DNA from: CAZGVW01 sp964529265
Lineage (GTDB): Bacteria > Planctomycetota > Phycisphaerae > Phycisphaerales > UBA1924
Reading direction: 5' to 3'
Length of the DNA: 18,851 bases
Assembly: GCA_964529265.1 (NCBI GenBank)
Contig: CAZGVW010000043.1
Span: 1-18,851, forward strand
Shown in pieces: positions 7,884-15,661 of the stretch (position 1 is the stretch's first letter; every line of letters begins with the position of its first letter). The notes below the pieces were generated by a model. That model saw nothing but the letters and a program-made list of their open reading frames with translations. It made no database searches and was not told where the DNA came from. Position numbers and translations under genes: made by a program.

Positions 7884-10202
7884 TCAGGGACGCCAGGCGC
7901 CGAGCAGGATGGCGAGATCGGCGGACGTCACCCGGCCGTCGCCGTCGAGGTCGTGTTCCGGCGCTTCTGAGCCGAACGAGGCGATGAGGGACGCGAGGTC
8001 GGATGCGTTGACGGCGCCGTCTCCGTTCAGGTCGCCGCGGAGCCGCGGGGCGGAGAGCGCCCCGCCAAAGCCGCCGAAGCCACCGCCGGGGGCGGGGATT
8101 TCGATCGTGCCGATGTTGATGTAGTTGCCCGGCGTCGGAAGCGGCAGGTTCGGATGAATTGGAGGCCGCGGCCCACCGGGTCCACCTCCAAATGGCAGCA
8201 GAGGATGGGTCGAGACGACGAGCGCGTAGCCCTGCCGCTCCATGTTGACCGCGACGCCGTGGACCCGGACGGTCCAGACGCCCAAGGCCGCGCCAGTCAA
8301 GCGGACTTGCTCGACATTGTTGAGCGGATCGGCGGCGCCACCCACGACGGATGAGCCCCCGGCGCCGAAGACATTTCCGAGGTAGACCGCGCCATCGGGG
8401 TCGACGACTTCGAGACCGAGGTCGTTCACCGGGGCGACGGCGGCGCCGGCGGCCGCGGCAACGTCAGTGAAGGCGAGCGTGACGCTCAGGCGGCGAGGCG
8501 ATTCGATCGTGACGAGGTGCTCGGCGACGTCGCCGGTCTCCAGTCCGTTTGCGTTTCGAACATCTTCGACAAAGAGCGTCTGGTCTTCGCCGCTGAAGAA
8601 CAGCGCATTGTTGGCAAGCACGCGTCCCCAGCCCTCGAGAATGCTCGGAAAGCCCGGAACGCCGGTCATATCTACGGTGGAGTTGAGGAGCGTCGCCTTG
8701 ATCAGGGCGCCGCTTGGAGTGACGCTATCGGAAGGATTCGCGGCGCCGCTCGGATAGAAACCCTCCGTGTAGTACTGGCGCACGAGAGCGCCCGTCCCGG
8801 CCACTGCGGGGGTGGCCATCGATGTGCCGCTGAGCGGGATGACAAGGCACGGAGTCGTCGCGAGGGCTGAGAGTGTATCGCAGCCTGGCGCATAGATCTC
8901 CGGCTTTCGGCGGCCATCCTCCGTCGGACCGACGCCGCCCGAGCAGTGCTGGGCCTGGGTCGGAAAGTCGCGGCAGGCGCCGACGGCGAGGCAGTTCTTC
9001 GCGTTCTCCGGGGTCCGGAGGTCGAAGAGGTTCGTCACGGCGAACACGACGAGATCCTCCTCGCTCGCGCGGGAGAAAAGATCGATCCCACGGGCGAGGC
9101 TCGTATACGCGGTCGTCGAATCATCGCCCCAGGAGTTCGTGTGGATGCGGGCGCCCTGAGCATGATGCGTTGAGAACGCATCAATGATGCCCAGTTCGTC
9201 AAACCCGAAGTCGAAGAAACTCTCGAAGACGAGTTTGGCGGCGTAGGCCATTCCGCGGGTGGGCCCGGACGAACCGTCGTCGCCCGCGGCCGTGCAGGCA
9301 ACGTGCGTGCCGTGGAACCCGATTTCGGGCTTGTCCATGTTGTTGGCCAGAACCTTGCGGTGCAACGGTCCGACCGCCTCTGATTCATCGCGGAAGGAGC
9401 AATGGTCGGTGTCCAGTCCATCGTCGATGACACCGATCACCTGACCTTCGCCGTGCAGGCCTGCGTCGTACAGCGGCGTCTGATTGACGGCGTTGCTCTG
9501 GGTGATCCACTGCGTGGACGCGTTCCGCAGCGTGATCGGCCCCGGCTGTTCCAGGAATTGCGTGGGCGGCAACCCGGCCAGAAACTCGGCGTCGGCCCGA
9601 GAGATCTCGGCGATCACGCGCGGACCGGCGGAATCCATGGCGGTCTTGAGCACGCGCGCGCCCGGGCGACCGGCCGCGGCGGCGGCGACGGCGGCCACTT
9701 CGTCCGCCGTGGCGTCGGCGAAGAGATGAATGATCGCCCGTACTTTGCCGCCCGGGCCGGCTGCTTCGCGGCCATCGGCGGCGACGCCGCCAAACTCCGG
9801 CGCGACCTTCCAGGTCGGCTCAAACTTCCCGTGCCAGCGGATGAAGTCGAGTTTCTCGACCTTGGTGGGTTCGGCCGCCCCGACGCGGACTATGTACGAG
9901 TTCGTCGGCAGGTAGTCCACCACAACGATGCCGGCGTCCCGGAGCCGCTCGCGGCGTTCGCGCGTCATCGGGCCGTCGAACTGGATCACGCGGCGGACTC
10001 CCCGGTCGTCCTGGCCGCAGAGCGGGGCCAGTCTCCCCGCCTCCCGCGGAAGCGTGACGACGCCGGCGCGGAAATGCAGCGATCCACCACGCGCGGCGGC
10101 GGCGTCCGCTGCGCTCACCGGTGATGCGCACATGGCCGCGGCGCAGCCGGTCGAGACGAAGATCAATCGCAAGTTCACGTTCCTGGATCTGCGCACTGAC
10201 AT
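7884..10202 (-). CDS. Secreted subtilisin-family (S8) serine protease with dockerin tail, copy 1
   Basis: A 772-residue exported subtilase. The start is the ATG ending at 10202, preceded by GAGGAG five bases upstream; the in-frame ATG at 10256 lacks this. The signal peptide is basic then hydrophobic (NVNLRLIFVSTGCAAAMC, then SPVSAADA). Two propeptide-like segments follow (about 60-230), the first containing VVDYLPTNSYIVRV. The catalytic triad is Asp260 (GVIDDGLDTDH), His300 (GFHGTHVACTAAG) and Ser461 (SGTSMATP), with oxyanion Asn391 in FAVTNLFD. After the catalytic domain comes a P-domain-like beta-sandwich ('DVRNANGLETGD' onward), a Pro/Gly-rich linker, and two EF-hand-like dockerin repeats (DLNGDGAVNASD, DLDGDGRVTSAD) reaching the C-terminus. 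It lies 60 bp downstream of its paralogue and 32 bp upstream of the DadA-like gene, all on one strand. It presumably degrades external protein. Confidence 0.92.
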   Translation of the reverse strand: MSVRRSRNVNLRLIFVSTGCAAAMCASPVSAADAAAARGGSLHFRAGVVTLPREAGRLAPLCGQDDRGVRRVIQFDGPMTRERRERLRDAGIVVVDYLPTNSYIVRVGAAEPTKVEKLDFIRWHGKFEPTWKVAPEFGGVAADGREAAGPGGKVRAIIHLFADATADEVAAVAAAAAGRPGARVLKTAMDSAGPRVIAEISRADAEFLAGLPPTQFLEQPGPITLRNASTQWITQSNAVNQTPLYDAGLHGEGQVIGVIDDGLDTDHCSFRDESEAVGPLHRKVLANNMDKPEIGFHGTHVACTAAGDDGSSGPTRGMAYAAKLVFESFFDFGFDELGIIDAFSTHHAQGARIHTNSWGDDSTTAYTSLARGIDLFSRASEEDLVVFAVTNLFDLRTPENAKNCLAVGACRDFPTQAQHCSGGVGPTEDGRRKPEIYAPGCDTLSALATTPCLVIPLSGTSMATPAVAGTGALVRQYYTEGFYPSGAANPSDSVTPSGALIKATLLNSTVDMTGVPGFPSILEGWGRVLANNALFFSGEDQTLFVEDVRNANGLETGDVAEHLVTIESPRRLSVTLAFTDVAAAAGAAVAPVNDLGLEVVDPDGAVYLGNVFGAGGSSVVGGAADPLNNVEQVRLTGAALGVWTVRVHGVAVNMERQGYALVVSTHPLLPFGGGPGGPRPPIHPNLPLPTPGNYINIGTIEIPAPGGGFGGFGGALSAPRLRGDLNGDGAVNASDLASLIASFGSEAPEHDLDGDGRVTSADLAILLGAWRP

Positions 10203-10262
10203 CTCTGCTCCTCGTTCCGGAGGGCTCATTGTCGTCACGATTCCCGACTCTCGCAAGATAAC

Positions 10263-12566
10263 TTATGGACGCCCGGATGACGAGCCCCATTGGGCCAGAA
10301 GCAGGGCAAGATCGCCCGAATCCACGGCGCCGTCTGCATTCAGATCCGCCTCTGCGCCCTGCCGCCCGAACAGGGCGAGCAGCAAGGCGAGGTCCGAGGC
10401 TCCGACCGCGCCGTCGGCGTCAAGATCCGCGGAGGATCCGGCGCTCAGCGGCGCGTTCCCGAAGCCGCCGCCGCCCGTGGCCGGGATTTCAAGAGGCGGC
10501 AGGTTGACGACGACGCCGGCGACCGGGCGGGGAAGGCCGGGATGGATCGGGGGCCGGCCGCCGCCGCCTACGACGCCAGCCGTGTGGGTGAAGACGATCG
10601 CGTAGCCCTGCGGACCCATGGGCACTTCGAAGCCGGTGACGCGGGCCGTCCAATCGCCCGGTTCCGGATCGATGAGGTGGACCTGCTCGACATTGTTTCG
10701 GGCGTCCAGTTGGCCGCCGGTGACGGAATAAAAGCCGTTGGTCACATTCCCGAAGTATGTCGCGCCTGACGGCGAGACGACCTCGAGGTTGAGATCGTTG
10801 ATGTAGGCCGTGCCAGCAAACTCCTCGGCCGGCGGATCCATCCACACCAGTGTTGCGCGAAGGCGGCCGGAGACTCCGGACGGGACCGTCATGAGGATCG
10901 CGTTCTCCTCGCCGGTCTCCAGCCCGTCGGCGTGCCGTACGTCGTCGATGACCATCTTCTGGACGTCGCCTTCAAAGAAGAGCGCATCGTCGAGCACGAG
11001 ACGGCCCCACCCCTCCCGCTCATTGGGAAAGAACGGAATGCCGGTCATATCGACCGTGCCGTTGAGGAGCGTCGCCTTCATGAGCGCTCCGGACGGAGTG
11101 AATCCATCGCTCGAACTCGCGACGCCGCCTGGATAGAAACCGTCCACGTAGTACTGCCGCGTGAGCAGGGCCGCCCCGGCGACGACGGGCGCGGCCATTG
11201 ATGTTCCGGTGAGTGGCCCGAAACCGCATCCGGTGTCGGAGTAGGCGGACAACGTCTGGCAGCCCGGGGCGAAGATATCCGGCTTGCGCCGACCGTCGAA
11301 CGTCGGTCCGCGGCCGCTGACACAATACTGCGCCTGGATTGGGAAGTCGCGCGAAGCGCCGACAGAGATCGAGTTCTTGGCGACGCCGCCGGGCGAATGC
11401 ACGAAGAAGTCGTTGCCGCCCGAGAACACAACCAGATCGTCCTCATGCTCGTACGAGAACTCATCGACCGCGCGCGTCACCGGGTTGTACGAGGCGTCGA
11501 TGATGTAGCCCCAGCTGTTCGTATGGACACGAGCGCCCTGGGAATGATGCAGCTCAAGCCGTCCGACCATGTCCTCGCCCGCGCCCGTGAGCGTCCAGAA
11601 GGTATGGAACGCGAATCTGGCGTTGTATGCCATGCCGCGGAGATGGATTGCGGAGGGATCGGGACCGGCGTCGCCGACGGCGGTGCAGGAGACGTGTGTT
11701 CCGTGATTCTCGCCGTCGAGCGGCTCGGCGCTGACCACGTTGTACGCCCGGATCTTGCGATGGCCCGGCCCGACGTCATTCAGCTCATCGAGGAAAGCAC
11801 AGTGCTGCATGTCCAGATCGCCATCGAACACGCCGAGGATCTGCCCCTCGCCGTGCAGCCCCTTGTCCCACAACGGGCGACGTCCGATCAGGTTGCTCTG
11901 AACCACCCACGAGTTCGAGCCGTTGTGCGTCTGCATCTCATCGAGCATCGAGATCGACATGACTTCCGGCATCATCGCGAGCGCTTGGACCGACTCCACA
12001 GGCGCGACGATCGAGAGTTCCCGTCGATGCGCCGCGGCGATCGCCCCGCCATCCATCGCAAGGACGGCCTCAGCCACGCGCGCTGTTTCCTCAGGCGCTG
12101 CGTCGGCAAAGAGGGTCACGACCATCTTTCGCGGCCCGCCCGCGCGGCGCTCACCCGCGAGATCTGCGCCGGGAGTCTTCCATTCGGGCGCGACGGCGCC
12201 ATGTCTGCGGATGAACGCCATGCCTGCGAGCGCGTCCAGATCCGCCCCGCTCGTCTGCACGATGTACGTGCGGCTGGGCACATAGCCGAGGACGCACACG
12301 CCGGCCGCCTCGAGTTCGTCCCGCATCTCCCGTGTGACGGGCCCTTCCAGCTGGATCAGAAGCCTGGTGTTCCGGCCCGCGGCGCGAAGGGTCGCCCTTA
12401 AGTCTCCGCCATCGTGCGGAAGCACGACCGGGCCTTTTCGAAAATGGATCGCGTGAACATCAACCCGCAGGCCGTCGGCGGCCAGGCCAACTGGCGCGGA
12501 AACAGCGAATGAGCCGCCCGCGGCAAGAGCGATAGCCGCGGCTGACAGGCAAATGAGCATTCTCAC
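10263..12566 (-). CDS. Secreted subtilisin-family (S8) serine protease with dockerin tail, copy 2
   Basis: This is a 767-residue paralogue of the next gene downstream; the two align along their whole length. The GTG ending at 12566 is preferred as start because AGGAG lies seven bases before it; the ATG ending at 12560 is the alternative and changes only two residues. The signal peptide reads LICLSAAAIALAAGGSFAVS. The triad (GTG numbering) is Asp248 (GVFDGDLDMQH), His291 (ENHGTHVSCTAVG) and Ser456 (TGTSMAAP), with oxyanion Asn385 (SGGND). The Asp motif is DGD rather than the usual D-[ST]-G. A C-terminal sandwich and dockerin pair (DLDADGAVGASD, DLNADGAVDSGD) follow. It is first in a same-strand run with copy 1 and the DadA-like gene, and diverges from the succinate dehydrogenase locus across 282 bp. 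Confidence 0.92.
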   Translation of the reverse strand: MRMLICLSAAAIALAAGGSFAVSAPVGLAADGLRVDVHAIHFRKGPVVLPHDGGDLRATLRAAGRNTRLLIQLEGPVTREMRDELEAAGVCVLGYVPSRTYIVQTSGADLDALAGMAFIRRHGAVAPEWKTPGADLAGERRAGGPRKMVVTLFADAAPEETARVAEAVLAMDGGAIAAAHRRELSIVAPVESVQALAMMPEVMSISMLDEMQTHNGSNSWVVQSNLIGRRPLWDKGLHGEGQILGVFDGDLDMQHCAFLDELNDVGPGHRKIRAYNVVSAEPLDGENHGTHVSCTAVGDAGPDPSAIHLRGMAYNARFAFHTFWTLTGAGEDMVGRLELHHSQGARVHTNSWGYIIDASYNPVTRAVDEFSYEHEDDLVVFSGGNDFFVHSPGGVAKNSISVGASRDFPIQAQYCVSGRGPTFDGRRKPDIFAPGCQTLSAYSDTGCGFGPLTGTSMAAPVVAGAALLTRQYYVDGFYPGGVASSSDGFTPSGALMKATLLNGTVDMTGIPFFPNEREGWGRLVLDDALFFEGDVQKMVIDDVRHADGLETGEENAILMTVPSGVSGRLRATLVWMDPPAEEFAGTAYINDLNLEVVSPSGATYFGNVTNGFYSVTGGQLDARNNVEQVHLIDPEPGDWTARVTGFEVPMGPQGYAIVFTHTAGVVGGGGRPPIHPGLPRPVAGVVVNLPPLEIPATGGGGFGNAPLSAGSSADLDADGAVGASDLALLLALFGRQGAEADLNADGAVDSGDLALLLAQWGSSSGRP

Positions 12567-12606
12567 CGTTTCTCTCCTGCTGAGGACCCATTCCGGCCGA
12601 GGCAGA

Positions 12607-12612
12607 CTATAT
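12607..12612 (-). promoter_or_regulatory. Possible -10 element for the S8 protease run
   Basis: Read on the minus strand, TATAGT (within GGATATAGTCTG) lies about 40 bases before the GTG start at 12566, the right distance for a -10 box with a short leader. I find no good -35 hexamer 16-18 bases further upstream, so this is tentative. Confidence 0.3.
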
Positions 12613-12664
12613 CCGTGCCCGTTCATCAGACGCGGCGAACCCCCTGCAAGCTGCTCGATGCGGG

Positions 12665-12694
12665 TTGCACCCAGCCACCCACCGCTCTCAAAAT
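12665..12694 (+). promoter_or_regulatory. Possible sigma-70-type promoter of the succinate dehydrogenase locus
   Basis: TTGCAC at 12665-12670, an 18-base spacer, then CAAAAT at 12689-12694 make a weak but plausible -35/-10 pair about 155 bases before the anchor-subunit start. It sits in the 282-bp divergent gap. No other element stands out in that gap. Confidence 0.28.
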
Positions 12695-12848
12695 ACGGGG
12701 CGCGACGGTCGCCGCATCGAGCTGGCGGCATGACGGGGACCCCCCCACCGCCGTATGCTGTCGCCCCGACGCTCGGAATCCGGTGCCCAAGCCCTGTGGG
12801 CGGGGGTCGGCCTGGGGCGTTTCCCCCGTTTGACGGAGCAGACGCAGC

Positions 12849-13700
12849 ATGTCACGTGTGGATCTCACGGTCGAGCGGCTGCCGGAGCGACCCCACCGGC
12901 GGCTGTTTGAGACCGCCCGGAAGGACCTCTGGTGGGTCCAGCCCCTCTTCATCTTCCTGGGGCTCTCAACCTTCATCGTGTACGGCACCTGGGCCGCGTT
13001 TCAGGGCGACCATTTCCACTACACGGGCGGGGGAGCGGACTACCTGTCGCCGTTCTATTCGCCCGTGCTGTTCGATCCGCCGGGACACGTCACGGGCCAC
13101 GCCTGGCTCGGGCCGCTGCCCGGCTGGTGGCCTGCGTGGCTGCCCTATTCGCCCGCCCTGCTCATCCTGTGGGCGCCGGGCGGGTTCCGGTTCACGTGCT
13201 ACTACTACCGCGGCGCCTACTACAAGGCCTTCTGGGCCGATCCGCCCAACTGCGCGGTGGGGGAGCCGGGCTTCCGCTGCGCCCGATACCGCGGCGAGAA
13301 GAAGTTCCCCCTCACCATCCAGAACGTCCACCGCTATTTCCTGTACATCGCGATCGGGTTCCTGTTCATTCTCGCGTATGACGCGTTCCGCGCCTTCTGG
13401 TTCACGAATGAGGCGGGAGAAGAGCGATTCGGGATCGGGGTCGGATCGCTCGTTCTGCTGATCAATCCGGTCCTGCTCGGCGGGTACACGCTGGGGTGTC
13501 ACTCACTCCGGCACATCGTGGGGGGCAGGCATGACTGCCTCTCGAAGCGCCCCGTGCAGCACAAGGCGTGGAAGGGCGTCTCCTGCCTGAACCGGCGGCA
13601 CATGACCTGGGCGTGGTTCAGCCTCGTGTGGGTCGGCTTCGTGGATGTGTACGTGCGCCTGTGCTCGATGGGCGTGTGGACGGACTATCGAATCCTTTGA
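12849..13700 (+). CDS. sdhC: Succinate dehydrogenase membrane anchor subunit, mycobacterial Sdh1 (type F)-like
   Basis: A 283-residue integral membrane protein with about five hydrophobic spans (roughly 29-51, 96-116, 161-186, 198-222 and 250-272). It does not resemble the classical heme-b SdhC/SdhD pair. As I recall the family, it matches the anchor encoded beside sdhA and sdhB in the actinobacterial Sdh1 operon (Rv0249c type): WWVQPLFIFLGLSTFIVYGT, FRFTCYYYRGAYYKAFW, FPLTIQNVHRY and GCHSLRHIVGG are shared landmarks. In M. smegmatis Sdh1 the single anchor subunit binds quinone and a membrane-embedded Rieske-type [2Fe-2S] cluster. Candidate ligands here are Cys117, His161, Cys217, His218, His222, Cys246 and His251; I cannot assign the four from sequence alone. 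It precedes sdhA by 146 bp, a gap holding a long hairpin. GGAG about ten bases upstream is a modest ribosome site. Confidence 0.85.
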   Translation: MSRVDLTVERLPERPHRRLFETARKDLWWVQPLFIFLGLSTFIVYGTWAAFQGDHFHYTGGGADYLSPFYSPVLFDPPGHVTGHAWLGPLPGWWPAWLPYSPALLILWAPGGFRFTCYYYRGAYYKAFWADPPNCAVGEPGFRCARYRGEKKFPLTIQNVHRYFLYIAIGFLFILAYDAFRAFWFTNEAGEERFGIGVGSLVLLINPVLLGGYTLGCHSLRHIVGGRHDCLSKRPVQHKAWKGVSCLNRRHMTWAWFSLVWVGFVDVYVRLCSMGVWTDYRIL

Positions 13701-13832
13701 CGATGCAGGAAGAGCATGAACCCGGAGGAGGACAGAGGAAGACGGAGAGGGGACGTTGATGCGCCTGCCGCTGCGGAACTGCTGCTCCTCTCTTCTCTGT
13801 CTTTCTCTGCCTTCCTCCGGGTTCGAATCCTT
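13688..13832. repeat. 10-bp direct repeat TCGAATCCTT flanking the sdhC-sdhA hairpin
   Basis: TCGAATCCTT occurs at 13688-13697, where it encodes the last residues of the anchor subunit, and again at 13823-13832, just before the sdhA ribosome site. The long inverted repeat lies between the two copies. This could be a target-site duplication from insertion of a small palindromic element, but the hairpin is placed asymmetrically: 20 bases from the left copy, touching the right copy. Confidence 0.45.
13718..13824 (+). repeat. Long inverted repeat between sdhC and sdhA
   Basis: The left arm 13718-13753 (GAACCCGGAGGAGGACAGAG onward) is the reverse complement of 13789-13824 at 30 of 36 positions. 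Five of the six differences become G-U pairs in the sense transcript, leaving one A-C mismatch, so the mRNA could form a 36-pair stem with a 35-base loop (13754-13788). The arms are purine-rich on the left and pyrimidine-rich on the right, unlike the surrounding coding DNA. No T tract follows. The sdhA ribosome site lies just beyond it, unpaired. It looks like a small non-autonomous palindromic element or an mRNA-processing/attenuation structure. Confidence 0.8.
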
Positions 13833-13846
13833 CGGAGCGAGGCTTC

Positions 13847-15661
13847 ATGACGCAGTATGACCGGCACGAGCATGATGTCCTGGTGATCGGCGCTGGCGGC
13901 GCCGGCCTGCGGGCCGCGATCGAGGCGTCGGCCATGGGGGCGCGGGTGGGGCTCGTGTGCAAATCGCTTCTCGGCAAGGCGCACACGGTGATGGCCGAGG
14001 GCGGCATGGCCGCGGCCATGGCGAACGTGGACGATCGTGATGCGTGGAGCGTCCACTTCGCCGACACGATGCGCGGCGGGCAGTACCTCAACAACTGGGT
14101 GATGGCGGAGATTCACGCCAAGGAGGCCCCCGCCCGCGTGCGCGAACTCGAGGCATGGGGCGCGGTCTTCGACCGCACCAAGGACGGCCGCATCCTCCAG
14201 CGCAATTTCGGGGGCCACCGCTATCCGCGGCTGGCTCACGTCGGCGATCGCACCGGCCTCGAGATGATCCGCACGCTGCAGGACCACGGCGTGCATCAGG
14301 GCATCGAAGTGCTCATGGAGCACACGGTCTTCACGCTCCTCAAGGACGGGGATCGCGTGATCGGGGCATTCGGATATGACCGCGAAAAGGGCCGCCTGCA
14401 CATCTACCAGGCCAAGGCGGTCGTGCTTGCCACCGGCGGCATCGGCAAGGCGTTCAAGATCTCCAGCAACTCATGGGAATACACGGGCGACGGTCACGCG
14501 CTGGCCTACGACGCAGGCGCGGACCTCATGGACATGGAGTTCGTCCAGTTCCATCCGACCGGCATGGTCTGGCCGCCCTCCGTCCGCGGCATCCTGGTCA
14601 CGGAGGGCGTTCGCGGCGAAGGCGGCGTTCTCCGCAACAAGGAAGGCCGCCGCTTCATGTTCGACGACATTCCGGAGAACTACCGCTCCTCCACGGCGGA
14701 CAACGAGGAGGAGGGATGGCGCTACGTGACGGGCGATAAGAGCGCCCGCCGCCCGCCGGAACTGCTGACGCGAGACCACGTCGCCCGGTGCATCGTGCGC
14801 GAGGTGAAGCAGGGCCGCGGCAGCCCGCACGGCGGCGTCTTCCTCGATGTCTCGTGGCTCAAGGAGAAGATCTCCAACCACGCCGAGCACATCAAGAAGA
14901 AGTTGCCGAGCATGTACCACCAGTTCATCACGCTGGCGGGCGTAGACATCACCACCACGCCGATGGAGGTGGGGCCCACTGTCCACTACGTGATGGGCGG
15001 CGTGAAGGTGGAGGGCGAGACGCAGATGAGCACGGTCCCGGGGCTGTTCGCGGCGGGCGAGGTGGCGGCGGGGCTGCACGGCGCCAACCGGCTCGGCGGC
15101 AACTCGCTGTCCGACCTTCTGGTGTTCGGCAAGCGGGCCGGCGAGTTCGCCGCGAAGTGGGCGAAGGAGCACGGCGCCGGCCGCGTCGATGACGGGCAGG
15201 TCGAAGCCGCGGCCCGTGAGGCGCTGGCGCCGTTCGATCGGACCGGCGGGGAGGAGGGTCCGTACCAGGTCATGCACTCGCTGCAGGACATGATGCAGGA
15301 TCTCGTCGGCATCGTCCGAAATGAAGGGGAGATGGCCAGGGCGCTGGAGGGCATTCAGAAACTGAAGCCGCGGGCGGCGCAGGTGCGCATCACCGGCAAT
15401 CGGGAGTACAACCCGGGCTGGCACACGGCGCTCGATCTCAAGAACCTGATCACGGTCGCCGAGGCCGTGACCCGCGCCGGGCTGGAGCGGCGTGAAAGCC
15501 GCGGGGCGCACTTCCGGGAGGACTGCCCGGAGAAGACCGCCGAGGGCGCCACGTTCAACACGATCCTCCGCCGGGACTCCGACGGCTCGATGCGGCTCAT
15601 CCGCGAGGCGGTCCGCCCCGTGCGCGACGACCTCAAGAAGATCATCGAGGAGAACAAGTGA
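13847..15661 (+). CDS. sdhA: Succinate dehydrogenase flavoprotein subunit
   Basis: A 604-residue catalytic subunit of complex II; oxidises succinate to fumarate on a covalent FAD at the cytoplasmic face of the membrane. The FAD fold is GAGGAG (Gly15, Gly17, Gly20). His46 in KAHTVMAEGG is the expected covalent FAD attachment site. Active-site residues line up with E. coli SdhA: His236 (QFHPTG), the TEG motif, the proton-shuttle Arg309 (LLTRDHVAR), His380 (VHYVMGG) and Arg415 (GANRLGGNSL). There is extra sequence before Arg309 compared with E. coli (the ENYRSSTADNEEEGWRYVTG region), which I associate with the Sdh1-type lineage. GGAGCGAGG precedes the ATG. It overlaps sdhB by one base (TGATG), indicating translational coupling. 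Confidence 0.96.
   Translation: MTQYDRHEHDVLVIGAGGAGLRAAIEASAMGARVGLVCKSLLGKAHTVMAEGGMAAAMANVDDRDAWSVHFADTMRGGQYLNNWVMAEIHAKEAPARVRELEAWGAVFDRTKDGRILQRNFGGHRYPRLAHVGDRTGLEMIRTLQDHGVHQGIEVLMEHTVFTLLKDGDRVIGAFGYDREKGRLHIYQAKAVVLATGGIGKAFKISSNSWEYTGDGHALAYDAGADLMDMEFVQFHPTGMVWPPSVRGILVTEGVRGEGGVLRNKEGRRFMFDDIPENYRSSTADNEEEGWRYVTGDKSARRPPELLTRDHVARCIVREVKQGRGSPHGGVFLDVSWLKEKISNHAEHIKKKLPSMYHQFITLAGVDITTTPMEVGPTVHYVMGGVKVEGETQMSTVPGLFAAGEVAAGLHGANRLGGNSLSDLLVFGKRAGEFAAKWAKEHGAGRVDDGQVEAAAREALAPFDRTGGEEGPYQVMHSLQDMMQDLVGIVRNEGEMARALEGIQKLKPRAAQVRITGNREYNPGWHTALDLKNLITVAEAVTRAGLERRESRGAHFREDCPEKTAEGATFNTILRRDSDGSMRLIREAVRPVRDDLKKIIEENK

Noticed and set aside
11397..12401. 334-codon plus-strand open frame inside S8 copy 2
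   Set aside because: It is antisense to the protease triad region and matches nothing; the minus-strand reading is certain.
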